A stretch of DNA of 64,000 bases, taken from Anaerocolumna cellulosilytica (GTDB lineage Bacteria; Bacillota; Clostridia; Lachnospirales; Lachnospiraceae). Positions 53,913 through 62,372 of this stretch are shown piece after piece. The translations under genes were made by a program, and so were the position numbers. The notes under the pieces are model-generated. The model ran no database searches. It saw nothing but the letters and a program-made list of their open reading frames with translations, and was not told the DNA's origin. Within the stretch, counting starts at the first letter, position 1; each line of letters begins with the position of its first letter. The stretch covers positions 869,501 through 933,500 of the forward strand of contig NZ_AP023367.1 of NCBI RefSeq assembly GCF_014218335.1. Reading direction: 5' to 3'.

Positions 53913-54902
53913 TTAATTACTTGGGGCAGTTCCCAACATAGAATCAAGAACTAAATCTAACTGGGCATTCATAGTTAAGATATCATTAAACCAAAACATA
54001 TTAGTAGGAGCTTCGATAAGTTGATTTTCCTTTACTGCCGGAAGGTTCTTCCAAATCTCATTATTCTCTAATTCACCTAAGGAACCATTCACAAGAATAT
54101 AATCACCGGCATATTCATTGATTACTTCATAAGATAATTCCACACTTCCGTTTTTGGCATACTTGCTGTCACTCATTGCCTCTTGTAATTTATCAGGCAC
54201 CTTAAAGTCTAGCAGGTCATAAATTAACTTGGCACCTCTTCCAAACCAGGAAGCCGAGAGAACACCCTCCTCCCTATTCTGAATACACAAGACGCTCTTA
54301 TCACTTAATCCATTGTCAGCAAGCTGCTGCTTTGTATCAGCTATTTTATTTTCAAAGTCCTGAATCAGTTCTTCTGCCTTGTCTGAACGGTTTAGTACTT
54401 CTCCAAAAAAACGAAGTCTTTCTTGATAATCCATTGAAAAATAGTCGCGGGCTAAGGTAGGGGCAATTTTTGAAAGAGATTGATAAACCGCTTCATCTTC
54501 GGTATTCCATAAAATCAGATCAGGGTCAAGTGCCATAATCTCTTCCTCATTTATGGAAAACGCATCAATGACTGTAATCTCTTGTGCCTGATTTTCAAAG
54601 ATTGCGTCATCATTGAAAGAGGTTGCAACAGGTGTCACTCCAAGTGCCAGTAAATCTCCTTGTACAAAAATAACGACCACTCGCTCAGGGTTAGCTGGTA
54701 TCTCCACATCTCCGTAGTCCATATGAATGGTTTTCGTGCCTTCTTCCACCGGCTCAGTATTCTCTGTTTCCTGTGCTGTAGCTGCTGCCGTGGGGGTTGG
54801 TGCCGTATCGTTTTTATTTGTTGTAGTTGTGCTGCATGCCGTAAGCAGCAGAAGGGAAAGCATTGCCGCCACAACCATTGTACTTCTTATTTGTTTTAAC
54901 AT
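53913..54902 (-). CDS. Internal start: solute-binding lipoprotein made from the 3' half
   Basis: The ATG at 54902 lies in frame inside the AraC-lipoprotein gene and is preceded, eight bases away, by AGGAG (54911-54915). The product (329 residues) begins MLKQIRSTMVVAAMLSLLLL followed by TACST, a full lipoprotein signal peptide with the lipobox cysteine 23 residues in. Such a signal makes sense only at an N terminus. The palindrome GTCAAG-N5-CTTGAC at 54930-54946, just upstream, could be an operator or part of a promoter. Independent translation is inferred from these signals. Confidence 0.6.
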   Translation of the reverse strand: MLKQIRSTMVVAAMLSLLLLTACSTTTTNKNDTAPTPTAAATAQETENTEPVEEGTKTIHMDYGDVEIPANPERVVVIFVQGDLLALGVTPVATSFNDDAIFENQAQEITVIDAFSINEEEIMALDPDLILWNTEDEAVYQSLSKIAPTLARDYFSMDYQERLRFFGEVLNRSDKAEELIQDFENKIADTKQQLADNGLSDKSVLCIQNREEGVLSASWFGRGAKLIYDLLDFKVPDKLQEAMSDSKYAKNGSVELSYEVINEYAGDYILVNGSLGELENNEIWKNLPAVKENQLIEAPTNMFWFNDILTMNAQLDLVLDSMLGTAPSN

Positions 54903-55871
54903 AGAAGTTGCTCCTTTTCTCTTAAGTTCGTCAAGTCTAACTTGACTCTCCTCATTATACGGAAAAGGAATGAGATTTGTAAGGTCATTATCTCTCAAGT
55001 AATGCGACATGTTCTCTCTATAGGCATGGGGAGTGATACCTATATTCTTTGAAAACATCCGCTGTAGATTGCGTTCATCCTGAAAACCGCAAAAATCAGC
55101 AATTTCACCAATGGATGCCTGACTGTTTTGAAGCAGCTTCATAGCCGCTGTTAAGCGTGTGTCGATCAGATACTTTTGAGGACTTTTCCCGGTTTGCTGT
55201 TTAAAGCTGCGATGAAAGTGACTGTAACTGATACCAAGCATTGAGGACAATTCATTAATAGAAATTGGCTCCATATAATATCGCTCAAGATATTGCCTTG
55301 CCATTATAATGACGTCCGGTTCGAAGATATGGATACTGCCTTGCTCCAACTCCTCATACACTTCATAGATAAAACGATAAAAGGCGGCTTTTCCATAAAA
55401 TAAATTCAGTGGTGTTGCCCCTTTCCATTTTTCAAACATATTTCTCAATTCTTCTGAAAAGAAGATGGGATTCTTTGGGACAAAGCCGTATTGCTGGCGG
55501 AAGGGATTTACTTGTTCTAACAGCCGGATATATTCACTTTTGTGAAAGGAGGGTTCTACAGCCTTATAAAGTACCAGATAGTACTCCAGCCAATCACATC
55601 GAGGCTGTATAGTCAATTCTGTTCCTTTCCCTCCATGGAACAGACCGAAGCGCTCAACACTATAGGCAGTGTCATTTAAGAATACTTCCCCTTTACCACC
55701 AGTGAAAAGGAAGGCACTGGCAGGAAGTAGGTAGCTGCGAACAGATTCCTCCTGAGATATTAAGTTATGACGTATATCAATAAGAGAGATAGCTGACCGG
55801 TTTAAAATCTGGATAGCAGCGGCAAAGCTCTCTCTGGAAAACAGTTTCTCTTTTTCATTAAATTTATCCAT
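53913..55871 (-). CDS. AraC regulator fused in frame to an iron-type solute-binding lipoprotein
   Basis: One open frame of 652 residues. Residues 1-300 are an AraC-type regulator with a double helix-turn-helix (EPISINELSSMLGISYSHFH, IGEIADFCGFQDERNLQRMF, GITPHAYREN). From residue 324 follows a complete lipoprotein: a signal sequence with the lipobox LLTAC, a Thr/Ala-rich linker, then a periplasmic-binding domain of the siderophore/Fe class (ANPERVVVIFVQGDLLALGV, ALDPDLILWN). The fusion recalls Bacillus Btr, which joins an AraC regulator and a binding domain, but there no lipoprotein signal separates them. A ribosome binding site just before residue 324 suggests that the second half is also made alone (see 53913-54902). 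It is likely an iron-uptake regulator and binding protein. Confidence 0.85.
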   Translation of the reverse strand: MDKFNEKEKLFSRESFAAAIQILNRSAISLIDIRHNLISQEESVRSYLLPASAFLFTGGKGEVFLNDTAYSVERFGLFHGGKGTELTIQPRCDWLEYYLVLYKAVEPSFHKSEYIRLLEQVNPFRQQYGFVPKNPIFFSEELRNMFEKWKGATPLNLFYGKAAFYRFIYEVYEELEQGSIHIFEPDVIIMARQYLERYYMEPISINELSSMLGISYSHFHRSFKQQTGKSPQKYLIDTRLTAAMKLLQNSQASIGEIADFCGFQDERNLQRMFSKNIGITPHAYRENMSHYLRDNDLTNLIPFPYNEESQVRLDELKRKGATSMLKQIRSTMVVAAMLSLLLLTACSTTTTNKNDTAPTPTAAATAQETENTEPVEEGTKTIHMDYGDVEIPANPERVVVIFVQGDLLALGVTPVATSFNDDAIFENQAQEITVIDAFSINEEEIMALDPDLILWNTEDEAVYQSLSKIAPTLARDYFSMDYQERLRFFGEVLNRSDKAEELIQDFENKIADTKQQLADNGLSDKSVLCIQNREEGVLSASWFGRGAKLIYDLLDFKVPDKLQEAMSDSKYAKNGSVELSYEVINEYAGDYILVNGSLGELENNEIWKNLPAVKENQLIEAPTNMFWFNDILTMNAQLDLVLDSMLGTAPSN

Positions 55872-56246
55872 AGAGGAAACTCCTTTTGTGACGGATTATG
55901 CTATTAGTTAGAAAAGACTAACTTGGTTTAGTATAGCACAGTTGCTTAGATTTGTACATGGGGGAGCGAAGTATCTAGAAGTATCTAATATTTGGTTGAA
56001 TGGGGTTTTTGATTAATTTTGGATGCTAGGTTCAATTTTAAGGATAATAGTAATATTGTGTTGAAAAATAGAGGAAAACAAGTGTTTTTGGTATATTAAT
56101 ATTAATAACAGCAAGTAAAAGTTTTACAAAATAAGAAATATATTGTAAAATAAATCTGCATATGAAAAGATTTAAAGAGAGGAGTAGATTTTTATTAATG
56201 TAACTAATTAACCTTAATAAGCGATTATATGTAAAGGAGACGAACT
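55872..56246. promoter_or_regulatory. Divergent region between the AraC-lipoprotein gene and the secreted-protein gene
   Basis: No gene was found in these 375 bases. AGTTAG (55906-55911) and CTAACT (55918-55923) form an inverted repeat about 40 bases upstream of the AraC start. The octamer CTAACTTG at 55918-55925 recurs at 54937-54944 before the internal lipoprotein start, which may mark regulator sites. Upstream of the secreted-protein gene, AAAGGAGACGAACT is the ribosome binding site. Confidence 0.45.
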
Positions 56247-57254
56247 ATGAAGAAAATAGTATTTAAAAGACTAATGTCATTAGTAATTTGTGTAATCTTA
56301 CTGTTTAGTATTACTGCAAATCATGTAAATGCAGCAGAGGCTGATAAAATACAGTATTTAAGTGAAAAGATTAGTACAGCAGTTGAATCGGGTACTCCAC
56401 CAGAAGAAGTTTTAGAAAATTTAAGTATTTCAGAAGTACAGGTATTGATTGATAAATATAAGTCATACGGTAATTCTGAGGCATCTTATTTTTCAGAAGA
56501 GGTCCAAAATCATCCAGAAGTTAAAATAATTGATGATTTAGCCGATGAATATTATGATTATTACATGGAACATGGTACATTTCCGGAGGAAGTAAATCTG
56601 GATAAGGATTATAGCAATCAGATAGAAGCAGATGTGGTAATATCAAGTTTTGCCAGTAGTGATTACTCTATTTTTATGAGAGACTTAGGTTATACCTTTA
56701 CCATTCAGCAAATAGCAGCGCAGTTGGTGCAAATAGGTTCATATATAGGAATTGGCAGTGCATTAGCGTTTCTAGATTTAGCGGCTTTAATAGTTGGTAT
56801 GGGACTGCTTACCTTTACGTATGTAGCAATAGCATATTCTGCAGTAGCTGTTGGTGCAAACAATCTAATTCTTAGGTGGTATACGAGAGAAGCAAATAAT
56901 TTACTAAATGCCAGAACGACAACAGCAGCTGTTATAGCTGAGAAAGAACAAGGTACTGAGTACTGGGAGGCATATTTAGTTGATTACGCTGGACAAGGTG
57001 GTATAAGGGTGACAAGAGCAATCACACAGACGGATGCATTAGTCATAATAGCTCAGAATTCATCTTATAGAAGCGTATTTACCTTTGATTTCGGGCATGC
57101 AGCTTATATTGCTACAGTGGCTTCTCCAATATATGGATTTACCATGGATAATCCTCATAAACCAGAGAAACGATTTAATATGTATCATGTACATGCAAAT
57201 ATAGCTCCACAAACATCTGGTAACACGCACATATTTTATATACCAGGTAATTAG
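56247..57254 (+). CDS. Secreted toxin-like protein with hydrophobic central segment
   Basis: The 335-residue protein starts with a signal peptide (residues 1-30, likely cut near NHVNA). A charged, helical region to about 150 follows, then a strongly hydrophobic block (about 160-215, IGSALAFLDLAALIVGMGLL and TFTYVAIAYSAVAVGA), and a C-terminal domain ending HVHANIAPQTSGNTHIFYIPG. I do not recognise the family with confidence; the layout recalls SAR2788-type putative toxins. The C-terminal histidines may be functional. The gene for a cytoplasmic protein begins 11 bases after its stop, as in toxin-immunity pairs, which is inference. Confidence 0.55.
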   Translation: MKKIVFKRLMSLVICVILLFSITANHVNAAEADKIQYLSEKISTAVESGTPPEEVLENLSISEVQVLIDKYKSYGNSEASYFSEEVQNHPEVKIIDDLADEYYDYYMEHGTFPEEVNLDKDYSNQIEADVVISSFASSDYSIFMRDLGYTFTIQQIAAQLVQIGSYIGIGSALAFLDLAALIVGMGLLTFTYVAIAYSAVAVGANNLILRWYTREANNLLNARTTTAAVIAEKEQGTEYWEAYLVDYAGQGGIRVTRAITQTDALVIIAQNSSYRSVFTFDFGHAAYIATVASPIYGFTMDNPHKPEKRFNMYHVHANIAPQTSGNTHIFYIPGN

Positions 57255-57265
57255 AAGGTGAAACA

Positions 57266-57973
57266 ATGCAAAATTTAGAATACAAATATGTAAATTTCTT
57301 ATTACATAATATTACTTCATTAAATAAGGAATTCCGAGAAGGATATGAATTATATAATGAGAAGCACCCTCAAGAATCGAAATATGAATTTTATTTTGAT
57401 TATGAGTTAGCCCAGTTTATGGCAAAGCTGCTTCAACAAGGAAATCACTTTAAGTGTCCACCTCATGAAGAATTAGAGAAGTTATTTCAGTATACACAGA
57501 TGGTATCTTATTTTCAAAATATAGAAAGGTTAAAATATCAGGGAGAAAACTTATTAAAGTTAATTGATGAACCAAATGTGTATTTGAATAAGCTTTCTGA
57601 ATACTGTTTCTCAGACAGCATATTGGTAAAATTCATGATACACAAAGACACCTGTACCTTTTTTTTTGAGAATGCTTTAGTATATGGAAATAAAGATAAT
57701 TGGGATGATGAGGATTATATTATTAAAGGAGAGAACTTAAAATTTCATTTTGAAGGTGTTAAGGATATGAAATTTAGTGGCTCCTTTGATTTAAAATATC
57801 TTCAGCATAGCAGGGGATATGAATGGGAGCATGATAAAGTATCTGATGGACGGTATCGCTTGGCAATATTATGTATTGCAAGTTATGAGCACTTTATCAT
57901 TGAGTTTACGTATTCAACGGTTCGTATCACCCCTTTTGATTATGAGAATTTTAGAGTCCGGTTTCAAGGATAG
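57266..57973 (+). CDS. Hypothetical cytoplasmic protein, possible immunity partner
   Basis: The 235-residue protein has no signal peptide or membrane segment and I recognise no family. The N-terminal half is helical and charged (LNKEFREGYELYNEKHPQES); the C-terminal half is rich in aromatic beta-type strands (YEHFIIEFTYSTVRITPF). It starts 11 bases after the secreted toxin-like gene, with its own GAAGGTG ribosome site, so the two are co-transcribed. An immunity role is possible from position only. Confidence 0.5.
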   Translation: MQNLEYKYVNFLLHNITSLNKEFREGYELYNEKHPQESKYEFYFDYELAQFMAKLLQQGNHFKCPPHEELEKLFQYTQMVSYFQNIERLKYQGENLLKLIDEPNVYLNKLSEYCFSDSILVKFMIHKDTCTFFFENALVYGNKDNWDDEDYIIKGENLKFHFEGVKDMKFSGSFDLKYLQHSRGYEWEHDKVSDGRYRLAILCIASYEHFIIEFTYSTVRITPFDYENFRVRFQG

Positions 57974-57974
57974 T

Positions 57975-58008
57975 AGTGTGAAGTTAAAAGGTAATTTCAC
58001 ACTTTGAT
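57975..58008 (+). terminator. Terminator after the toxin-like pair
   Basis: AGTGTGAA (57975-57982) pairs with TTCACACT (57996-58003), followed by TTG. The stem is short but perfect and lies right after the stop codon at 57973. Confidence 0.55.
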
Positions 58009-58163
58009 TGGTGGCAGTGTCGCACCTGCAAGTAGACGTGGCATGCAATGGAAGCTAGTGTAAAATGAAAGGAGATTTCACAGAGTAAATTTAGTTCTGC
58101 AAGTAAAATGGCAGATATGTAGGCTAGTAATGAATATGATTGACTTGTATAAAAGTGTTTTAG

Positions 58164-58206
58164 AGCCGTCTATCTTCAGAATCAATTGAAGATAGACGGC
58201 TTTTAT
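58164..58206 (+). terminator. Strong isolated terminator hairpin
   Basis: AGCCGTCTATCTTCA (58164-58178) pairs perfectly with TGAAGATAGACGGCT (58187-58201), with an 8-base loop and TTTATTTAT. No gene ends close by, so it may end a small RNA or a longer read-through transcript from the toxin-like pair. Confidence 0.75.
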
Positions 58207-58424
58207 TTATGACCTCATATGGGAACATTACCCTATTTATCTTTGACGTTTTTTGTCATATGCTAAGTAATTATACCAAATTTTACAAAAACTAAGGAAG
58301 AATTGTAAAATGCGCTTCAAAAGCAGAATTCATAAAGGAAAAGCTTAACACATGGAGCATAAAGCAATAAAATTTAATATCCATATCATACATTTGATTA
58401 AAGTTAAATTGATGTAAATATTAG

Positions 58425-58567
58425 ATAATTGCGAAACTGTTATTTTATGTGTCGGAGCCAGTCAAAATCACCAAAAACAGGTTCCGATGCGGTGGCAAGT
58501 CACCTTTATTTTGGTGATTTTGCCTACTTCCAACCTCTAGACCTATCGTTTCGCAATTCTCTAAATG
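58425..58567 (+). repeat. Dispersed ~140-bp structured repeat, copy B
   Basis: The stretch starts AATTGCGAAACTGTTATT and ends ATCGTTTCGCAATTCTC, imperfect inverted ends. It shares with copy A (4797-4932) the strings GGTTCC, TGGCAAGTCACC and the hairpin CACC...GGTG, and with copy C (27636-27700) both ends. The right end runs into ATGGATTAGGG, also seen near 5800. Confidence 0.75.
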
Positions 58568-58628
58568 GATTAGGGCTTTTGACACCCTAATCATCAATAT
58601 AACTATAGAAAAAAGGAGTAAATCTACT

Positions 58629-60017
58629 ATGCACGAAGCTATTACCAGTGGAGAAATTAAAGTCTCGCCCTTTGATTTTATATCCATTCAGAAATTAAAA
58701 ATAACAGCAGGTATTAATGAACACAGCTCTTTATATTTGGTAGGACTTCTTCCAGATACGCAGAAGGATAAAGACTTATATACGGATCATGAAACGCCAA
58801 TCGTTGTATCAATCGAGTCACAATTACAAAGTAAAACAATTTTTTGCGGGATGATAACAGAGATTAAAGTGACAGCCGTTGCGAATTATTATGAGCTTCA
58901 TGTAAAAGCAAAAAGTTATACCTATTTAATGGATATAAAAAAGCATAAGCGTTCTTTCCAAGATGTGCAGTTGTCCTGGCATCAACTAATACGTCAGATT
59001 GTAAAAACATATCCACAGGGGTCTTGTATTTTTAATACAGAGGAGGAAGCAACCAAACGGATATGGGTGCAATATTCTGAAACAGATTGGGAATTCATAA
59101 AAAGAGTTGCTTCCTATTATCACCTTGGATTGTTTCCATACATATCACAAACTGGAACCAGATTTTATATAGGTGCGACAGAGTACGGAAATCAAACAAT
59201 CGATAGTAAAGAGTATATGGCGGTAAGTCAGTTGGAACAATTTGAGTATATGAAGGAACATGAAAAACTGAATGTAAAAGAAGCGGATTACCTTATGTAT
59301 ACCCTGAAAAGCAATGAATTTATAGAACTAGGGGAGAAGGTTCAGTTTAAGAAAAAGAGCTATTATAATCAAAGCCTAACCTATCAGCTAGTGAATGGAG
59401 TAGTGGAAAATACATATGTATTGGTAAAAAAGAATGGATTGAAACAGCCCAGAAGCTACGGGAACAAATTAACAGGAGTATCTATAGAAGGAAAAGTACT
59501 TGCTGTATCAGGGGATAAGGTTAAGGTTCATCTAGAGATTGATAAGGAGCAAAACAAAAGTACTGCACATTGGTTTCCGTATTCTACACCCGCAGCCTCC
59601 CCGGATGGAAGCGGGTGGTATTTTATGCCGGAGGTAAAGGATTCGGTTCGGGTATATTTTCCTGGCAATGAAGAAAATGAAGCATTTGCAATCAGCAGTA
59701 TTCGAGAAACAGGCGGAAATCCTGAGGTGAAATATATTCAGACAATTTATGATAAAAAAGTTATGTTTACGAAGGATAGTGTTATCATATCCGCAGATGG
59801 ACAAGCCACTGTTACCTTAAGTAAAAATGGCGGAATCTCCATATCGGGCGGAAGTATAAGTATCAACGCAAGTCAATCCATTACTATGAGGTCAGAAGAT
59901 ACGATGAACATTTCCGCAGCAGACAGTGTGACCCTTCAAAGTGACCAGGGTGGTAAAGTAATCTTAAATGACAGCGGGGAAATTAAATTAAACGGTACGG
60001 AAGTAAAAATTAATTAG
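58629..60017 (+). CDS. VgrG-like / phage gpD-type spike protein 1
   Basis: The 462-residue protein has the gp27-like part (residues about 1-290), with VQYSETDWEFIKRVASYYH, a hallmark of VgrG and late-control gpD proteins. A gp5-like OB fold follows (about 300-385), with DKVKVHLEIDKEQNKSTAHWFPYSTPA and GWYFMPEVKDSVRVYFPGNEE. The C terminus is a beta-helix with SISINASQSITMRSEDTMNI. Such proteins form the spike of contractile injection systems. A PAAR-like protein follows at once, then a paralogue. No sheath or tube gene is visible; more genes probably lie right of the window. Confidence 0.88.
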   Translation: MHEAITSGEIKVSPFDFISIQKLKITAGINEHSSLYLVGLLPDTQKDKDLYTDHETPIVVSIESQLQSKTIFCGMITEIKVTAVANYYELHVKAKSYTYLMDIKKHKRSFQDVQLSWHQLIRQIVKTYPQGSCIFNTEEEATKRIWVQYSETDWEFIKRVASYYHLGLFPYISQTGTRFYIGATEYGNQTIDSKEYMAVSQLEQFEYMKEHEKLNVKEADYLMYTLKSNEFIELGEKVQFKKKSYYNQSLTYQLVNGVVENTYVLVKKNGLKQPRSYGNKLTGVSIEGKVLAVSGDKVKVHLEIDKEQNKSTAHWFPYSTPAASPDGSGWYFMPEVKDSVRVYFPGNEENEAFAISSIRETGGNPEVKYIQTIYDKKVMFTKDSVIISADGQATVTLSKNGGISISGGSISINASQSITMRSEDTMNISAADSVTLQSDQGGKVILNDSGEIKLNGTEVKIN

Positions 60018-60029
60018 GGGGAAATGGGT

Positions 60030-60404
60030 ATGGCAATAGCCTATGTGGTGGATGGCGCAACCATTCAATGCTCTTTTGGGATAGGAGAGAGCAAATTAAA
60101 TAAAACCATAGACAATAAGGTTAAGATTCATGATCAAACCATTCTAACGGTGGCAGATAATCAGCCTTTTACGAATATTAAACCCTTTTCTGCCTGCACT
60201 TGTAAGAAAAATCCTGCTGTAATGGCAGGGGAGGAAGCATCCTTAACCTGTAATCCTAACATTTGCATGAAATGGACAAAAGGAAAAACAGATATTACGG
60301 TGAATGAAGGGTGTGTTCTCGTTAGTGAAAGTACAATATTTTGTATCTATGGCGGAAAGATAGAGATAACAGATGACGGACAAAGAAAGGGTAGTGCAAG
60401 TTAA
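60030..60404 (+). CDS. PAAR-like protein (DUF4280 family)
   Basis: The protein (124 residues) has the DUF4280 pattern: AIAYVVDGATIQCSFGIGES, the cysteine-rich middle FSACTCKKNPAVMAG and SLTCNPNICMKW, and the C-terminal LVSESTIFCIYGGKIEI. PAAR-like proteins sharpen the VgrG tip and carry effectors. Tandem ATGs exist at 60024 and 60030; AGGGGG at 60016-60021 fits the second. It overlaps the second VgrG-like gene by one base. Confidence 0.88.
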   Translation: MAIAYVVDGATIQCSFGIGESKLNKTIDNKVKIHDQTILTVADNQPFTNIKPFSACTCKKNPAVMAGEEASLTCNPNICMKWTKGKTDITVNEGCVLVSESTIFCIYGGKIEITDDGQRKGSAS

Positions 60405-61831
60405 TGAAATATGAGAATTTACAAATTAAGTTACCCTTTGAGGTATTGCAGATTCATTCGATTTCCTTTGATGCAAAACTGAATAAGCATAGCCTGTGCT
60501 GTATAGAAGCTCTCATTGAGGAAGATAAAGCGGAAGAGTATTTCCGTCAAGATAATTACGGTAAGAGTATGAAAGTTAGTACCCCGGATGAGGTCATTTT
60601 TGCCGGAAAATGCAGGAAGCTTCGTATCCTATACCGTGATCACAGTGCTATATTGGAAGTTCAGGCAGTGTCCTATACCTATGAGCTGGATATAAGGGAG
60701 CACAGCCGTGTATTTATGGATACCGGTATGACCTATAAAGAATTGATTCAATCCGTTTTGCAGCCTTATGGGAGAGCAGAGTGTGTCAATACTCCCCAGA
60801 AGGAGGCTAAGTTAGAGCAAGTGATTGTGCAATATAAGGAAACAGACTGGGAATTTCTAAAACGTATAGGAAGTCATTTTGGAAGGGTATTAGTAGCAGA
60901 TTCTAAGGAAAAAGCAATTCGGTTTTATTTTGGCTTGCCGGATAAGAATATACCAATTGAGTCCCAAAATACAGTAAAGAAAAGCATTGCAGACTTTTAT
61001 GCATTCCGTAACAGGAAGAGCTTATCAAATGAAAAAACGAATCAAAATCATTTTCTTAGGTGGAGCGTTGAAAGCAAACAATATATCCCTTTAGGTATGC
61101 AATTGATATTTGAGGGAAAAAAGGCTGCAGTAACTAAAATTCATATGAAAAGTAAGCAGGGAGAAGTCATATATAACTATTCCTTGCAGATTGTATCAGG
61201 AATAAAGAAAAGTTATCAAAGCAATTCGAAAATAAAGGGCGTTAGCTTAGAAGCCATTGTTAAGAAAGTACATAAAAATAGCATGCAGGTACATTTTTGT
61301 ATGGGTGATGCTTACGATGACAAGGAGGGCAATGCCTGGTTTCCTTATGTCAGGGAGACGGGAGATTTTTACTACATGCCTGCATCAGAAAGCAAAGTAC
61401 ATATTTACTTTCCCACGGAACATGAGGAGATGGCTTATGTAACCCATTGTTTACACACCGCAGATAAGGCAGCACCTAATTATAATAGAATAGCGGAGCC
61501 GGCGAACAAATCCTTATCCACAAAAGAGGGGCAAGCACTGCTATTGACGAAAGATGCGATAACTGTTTCAGGAAATCAGGAGAATCAGGTACAACTGACC
61601 CTAGGTAAGAACGGTACAGTTTCTGTGAAGGGAAAGACTATAACCCTACAGTCAACCCAGACATTTCACTTAGGTAATCCAAAGCCATATCACGTTGTGT
61701 CAAATAAAGGAAAGGTAAAGAGTATAGAGATATCTGCGAAAAAAGAAATTATTCTTAGCAGCGGTGCCGGTCAGATGATTGAGTTAAGGGATGAAGCACA
61801 TATGTATGGAATTGTTCGGATCAATGAGTAA
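60404..61831 (+). CDS. VgrG-like / phage gpD-type spike protein 2
   Basis: The 475-residue paralogue of the protein at 58629 shares VQYKETDWEFLKRIGSHFGR, the OB-fold segment NAWFPYVRETGDFYYMPASE then VHIYFPTEHEEM, and a beta-rich C terminus with ISAKKEIILSSGAG. It is as complete as copy 1 but diverged along its length, so the two are old duplicates and may carry different cargo or form a mixed spike. It is in one transcript with the PAAR-like gene before it and the Imm11-like gene after it. Confidence 0.85.
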   Translation: MKYENLQIKLPFEVLQIHSISFDAKLNKHSLCCIEALIEEDKAEEYFRQDNYGKSMKVSTPDEVIFAGKCRKLRILYRDHSAILEVQAVSYTYELDIREHSRVFMDTGMTYKELIQSVLQPYGRAECVNTPQKEAKLEQVIVQYKETDWEFLKRIGSHFGRVLVADSKEKAIRFYFGLPDKNIPIESQNTVKKSIADFYAFRNRKSLSNEKTNQNHFLRWSVESKQYIPLGMQLIFEGKKAAVTKIHMKSKQGEVIYNYSLQIVSGIKKSYQSNSKIKGVSLEAIVKKVHKNSMQVHFCMGDAYDDKEGNAWFPYVRETGDFYYMPASESKVHIYFPTEHEEMAYVTHCLHTADKAAPNYNRIAEPANKSLSTKEGQALLLTKDAITVSGNQENQVQLTLGKNGTVSVKGKTITLQSTQTFHLGNPKPYHVVSNKGKVKSIEISAKKEIILSSGAGQMIELRDEAHMYGIVRINE

Positions 61832-61844
61832 ACGGGAGAAGTCT

Positions 61845-62372
61845 ATGAAATTTTATGAAGTGATGCAGGATAAGAGGGAAATATATAACTATGTAATCGA
61901 AAAAGTCGAGTGGGATACCAGCAGTTCAGAGCCTTTTGGGATAGGAGATTTTAAAGGAAGCTATGATAGTTTACCTGATTTATTTATCTTTGGTAATGAA
62001 TGTTATGTCTCAGCAGAATTAAAAGAAATCATGGAGATGTACACGACAGAAGCAAAATATCGCATTGTAATATTTAGCAATAAAGAAGAATCCATACAAA
62101 AAGAGTGTTATCTGGTAATCGCACCTGAAATTGATGCTTTGGGTGAGAAAACCACGTATTTAAAAAATGGGTGGATAGACAAAAAAGTATTTCATAGAGG
62201 TAAAATCGGGGAGTACAAACTATTCGACCTGGAAGAAAATGACCCAGGCGGCTTTCGGAAGAAGCATTTATACATTCATTTAGACCTTGTAGAAAGTATA
62301 TTGCGAAGAAAATTGTGGGGGATGGAGTTTAAAGAACTTATGATGGAGGAATATAGTGGCTTTTCAAGATGA
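61845..62372 (+). CDS. Imm11-like (DUF1629 group) protein
   Basis: The 175-residue protein has the Imm11-type pattern: MKFYEVMQDKREI at the start, LPDLFIFGNECYVSAELKEIMEM in the middle and HLYIHLDLVESILRRKLWGMEF near the end. Imm11 proteins are immunity or effector-associated proteins in polymorphic toxin loci. The ATG at 61845 follows CGGGAGAAG and is preferred to the start at 61791 inside the VgrG-like gene. It overlaps the next gene by 17 bases. The toxin it might neutralise is not in the window. Confidence 0.65.
   Translation: MKFYEVMQDKREIYNYVIEKVEWDTSSSEPFGIGDFKGSYDSLPDLFIFGNECYVSAELKEIMEMYTTEAKYRIVIFSNKEESIQKECYLVIAPEIDALGEKTTYLKNGWIDKKVFHRGKIGEYKLFDLEENDPGGFRKKHLYIHLDLVESILRRKLWGMEFKELMMEEYSGFSR

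Larger units (their letters stand above)
58004..58628 (+). other. Long intergenic region before the injection-type locus
   Basis: No gene was found. It contains a strong terminator-like hairpin at 58164-58201, a decayed stretch between two hairpins (58010-58160) with an isolated ribosome-site-like AAAGGAGATTT, and repeat copy B at 58425-58567. GGAGTAAATCTACT serves the VgrG-like gene at 58629. Confidence 0.5.
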
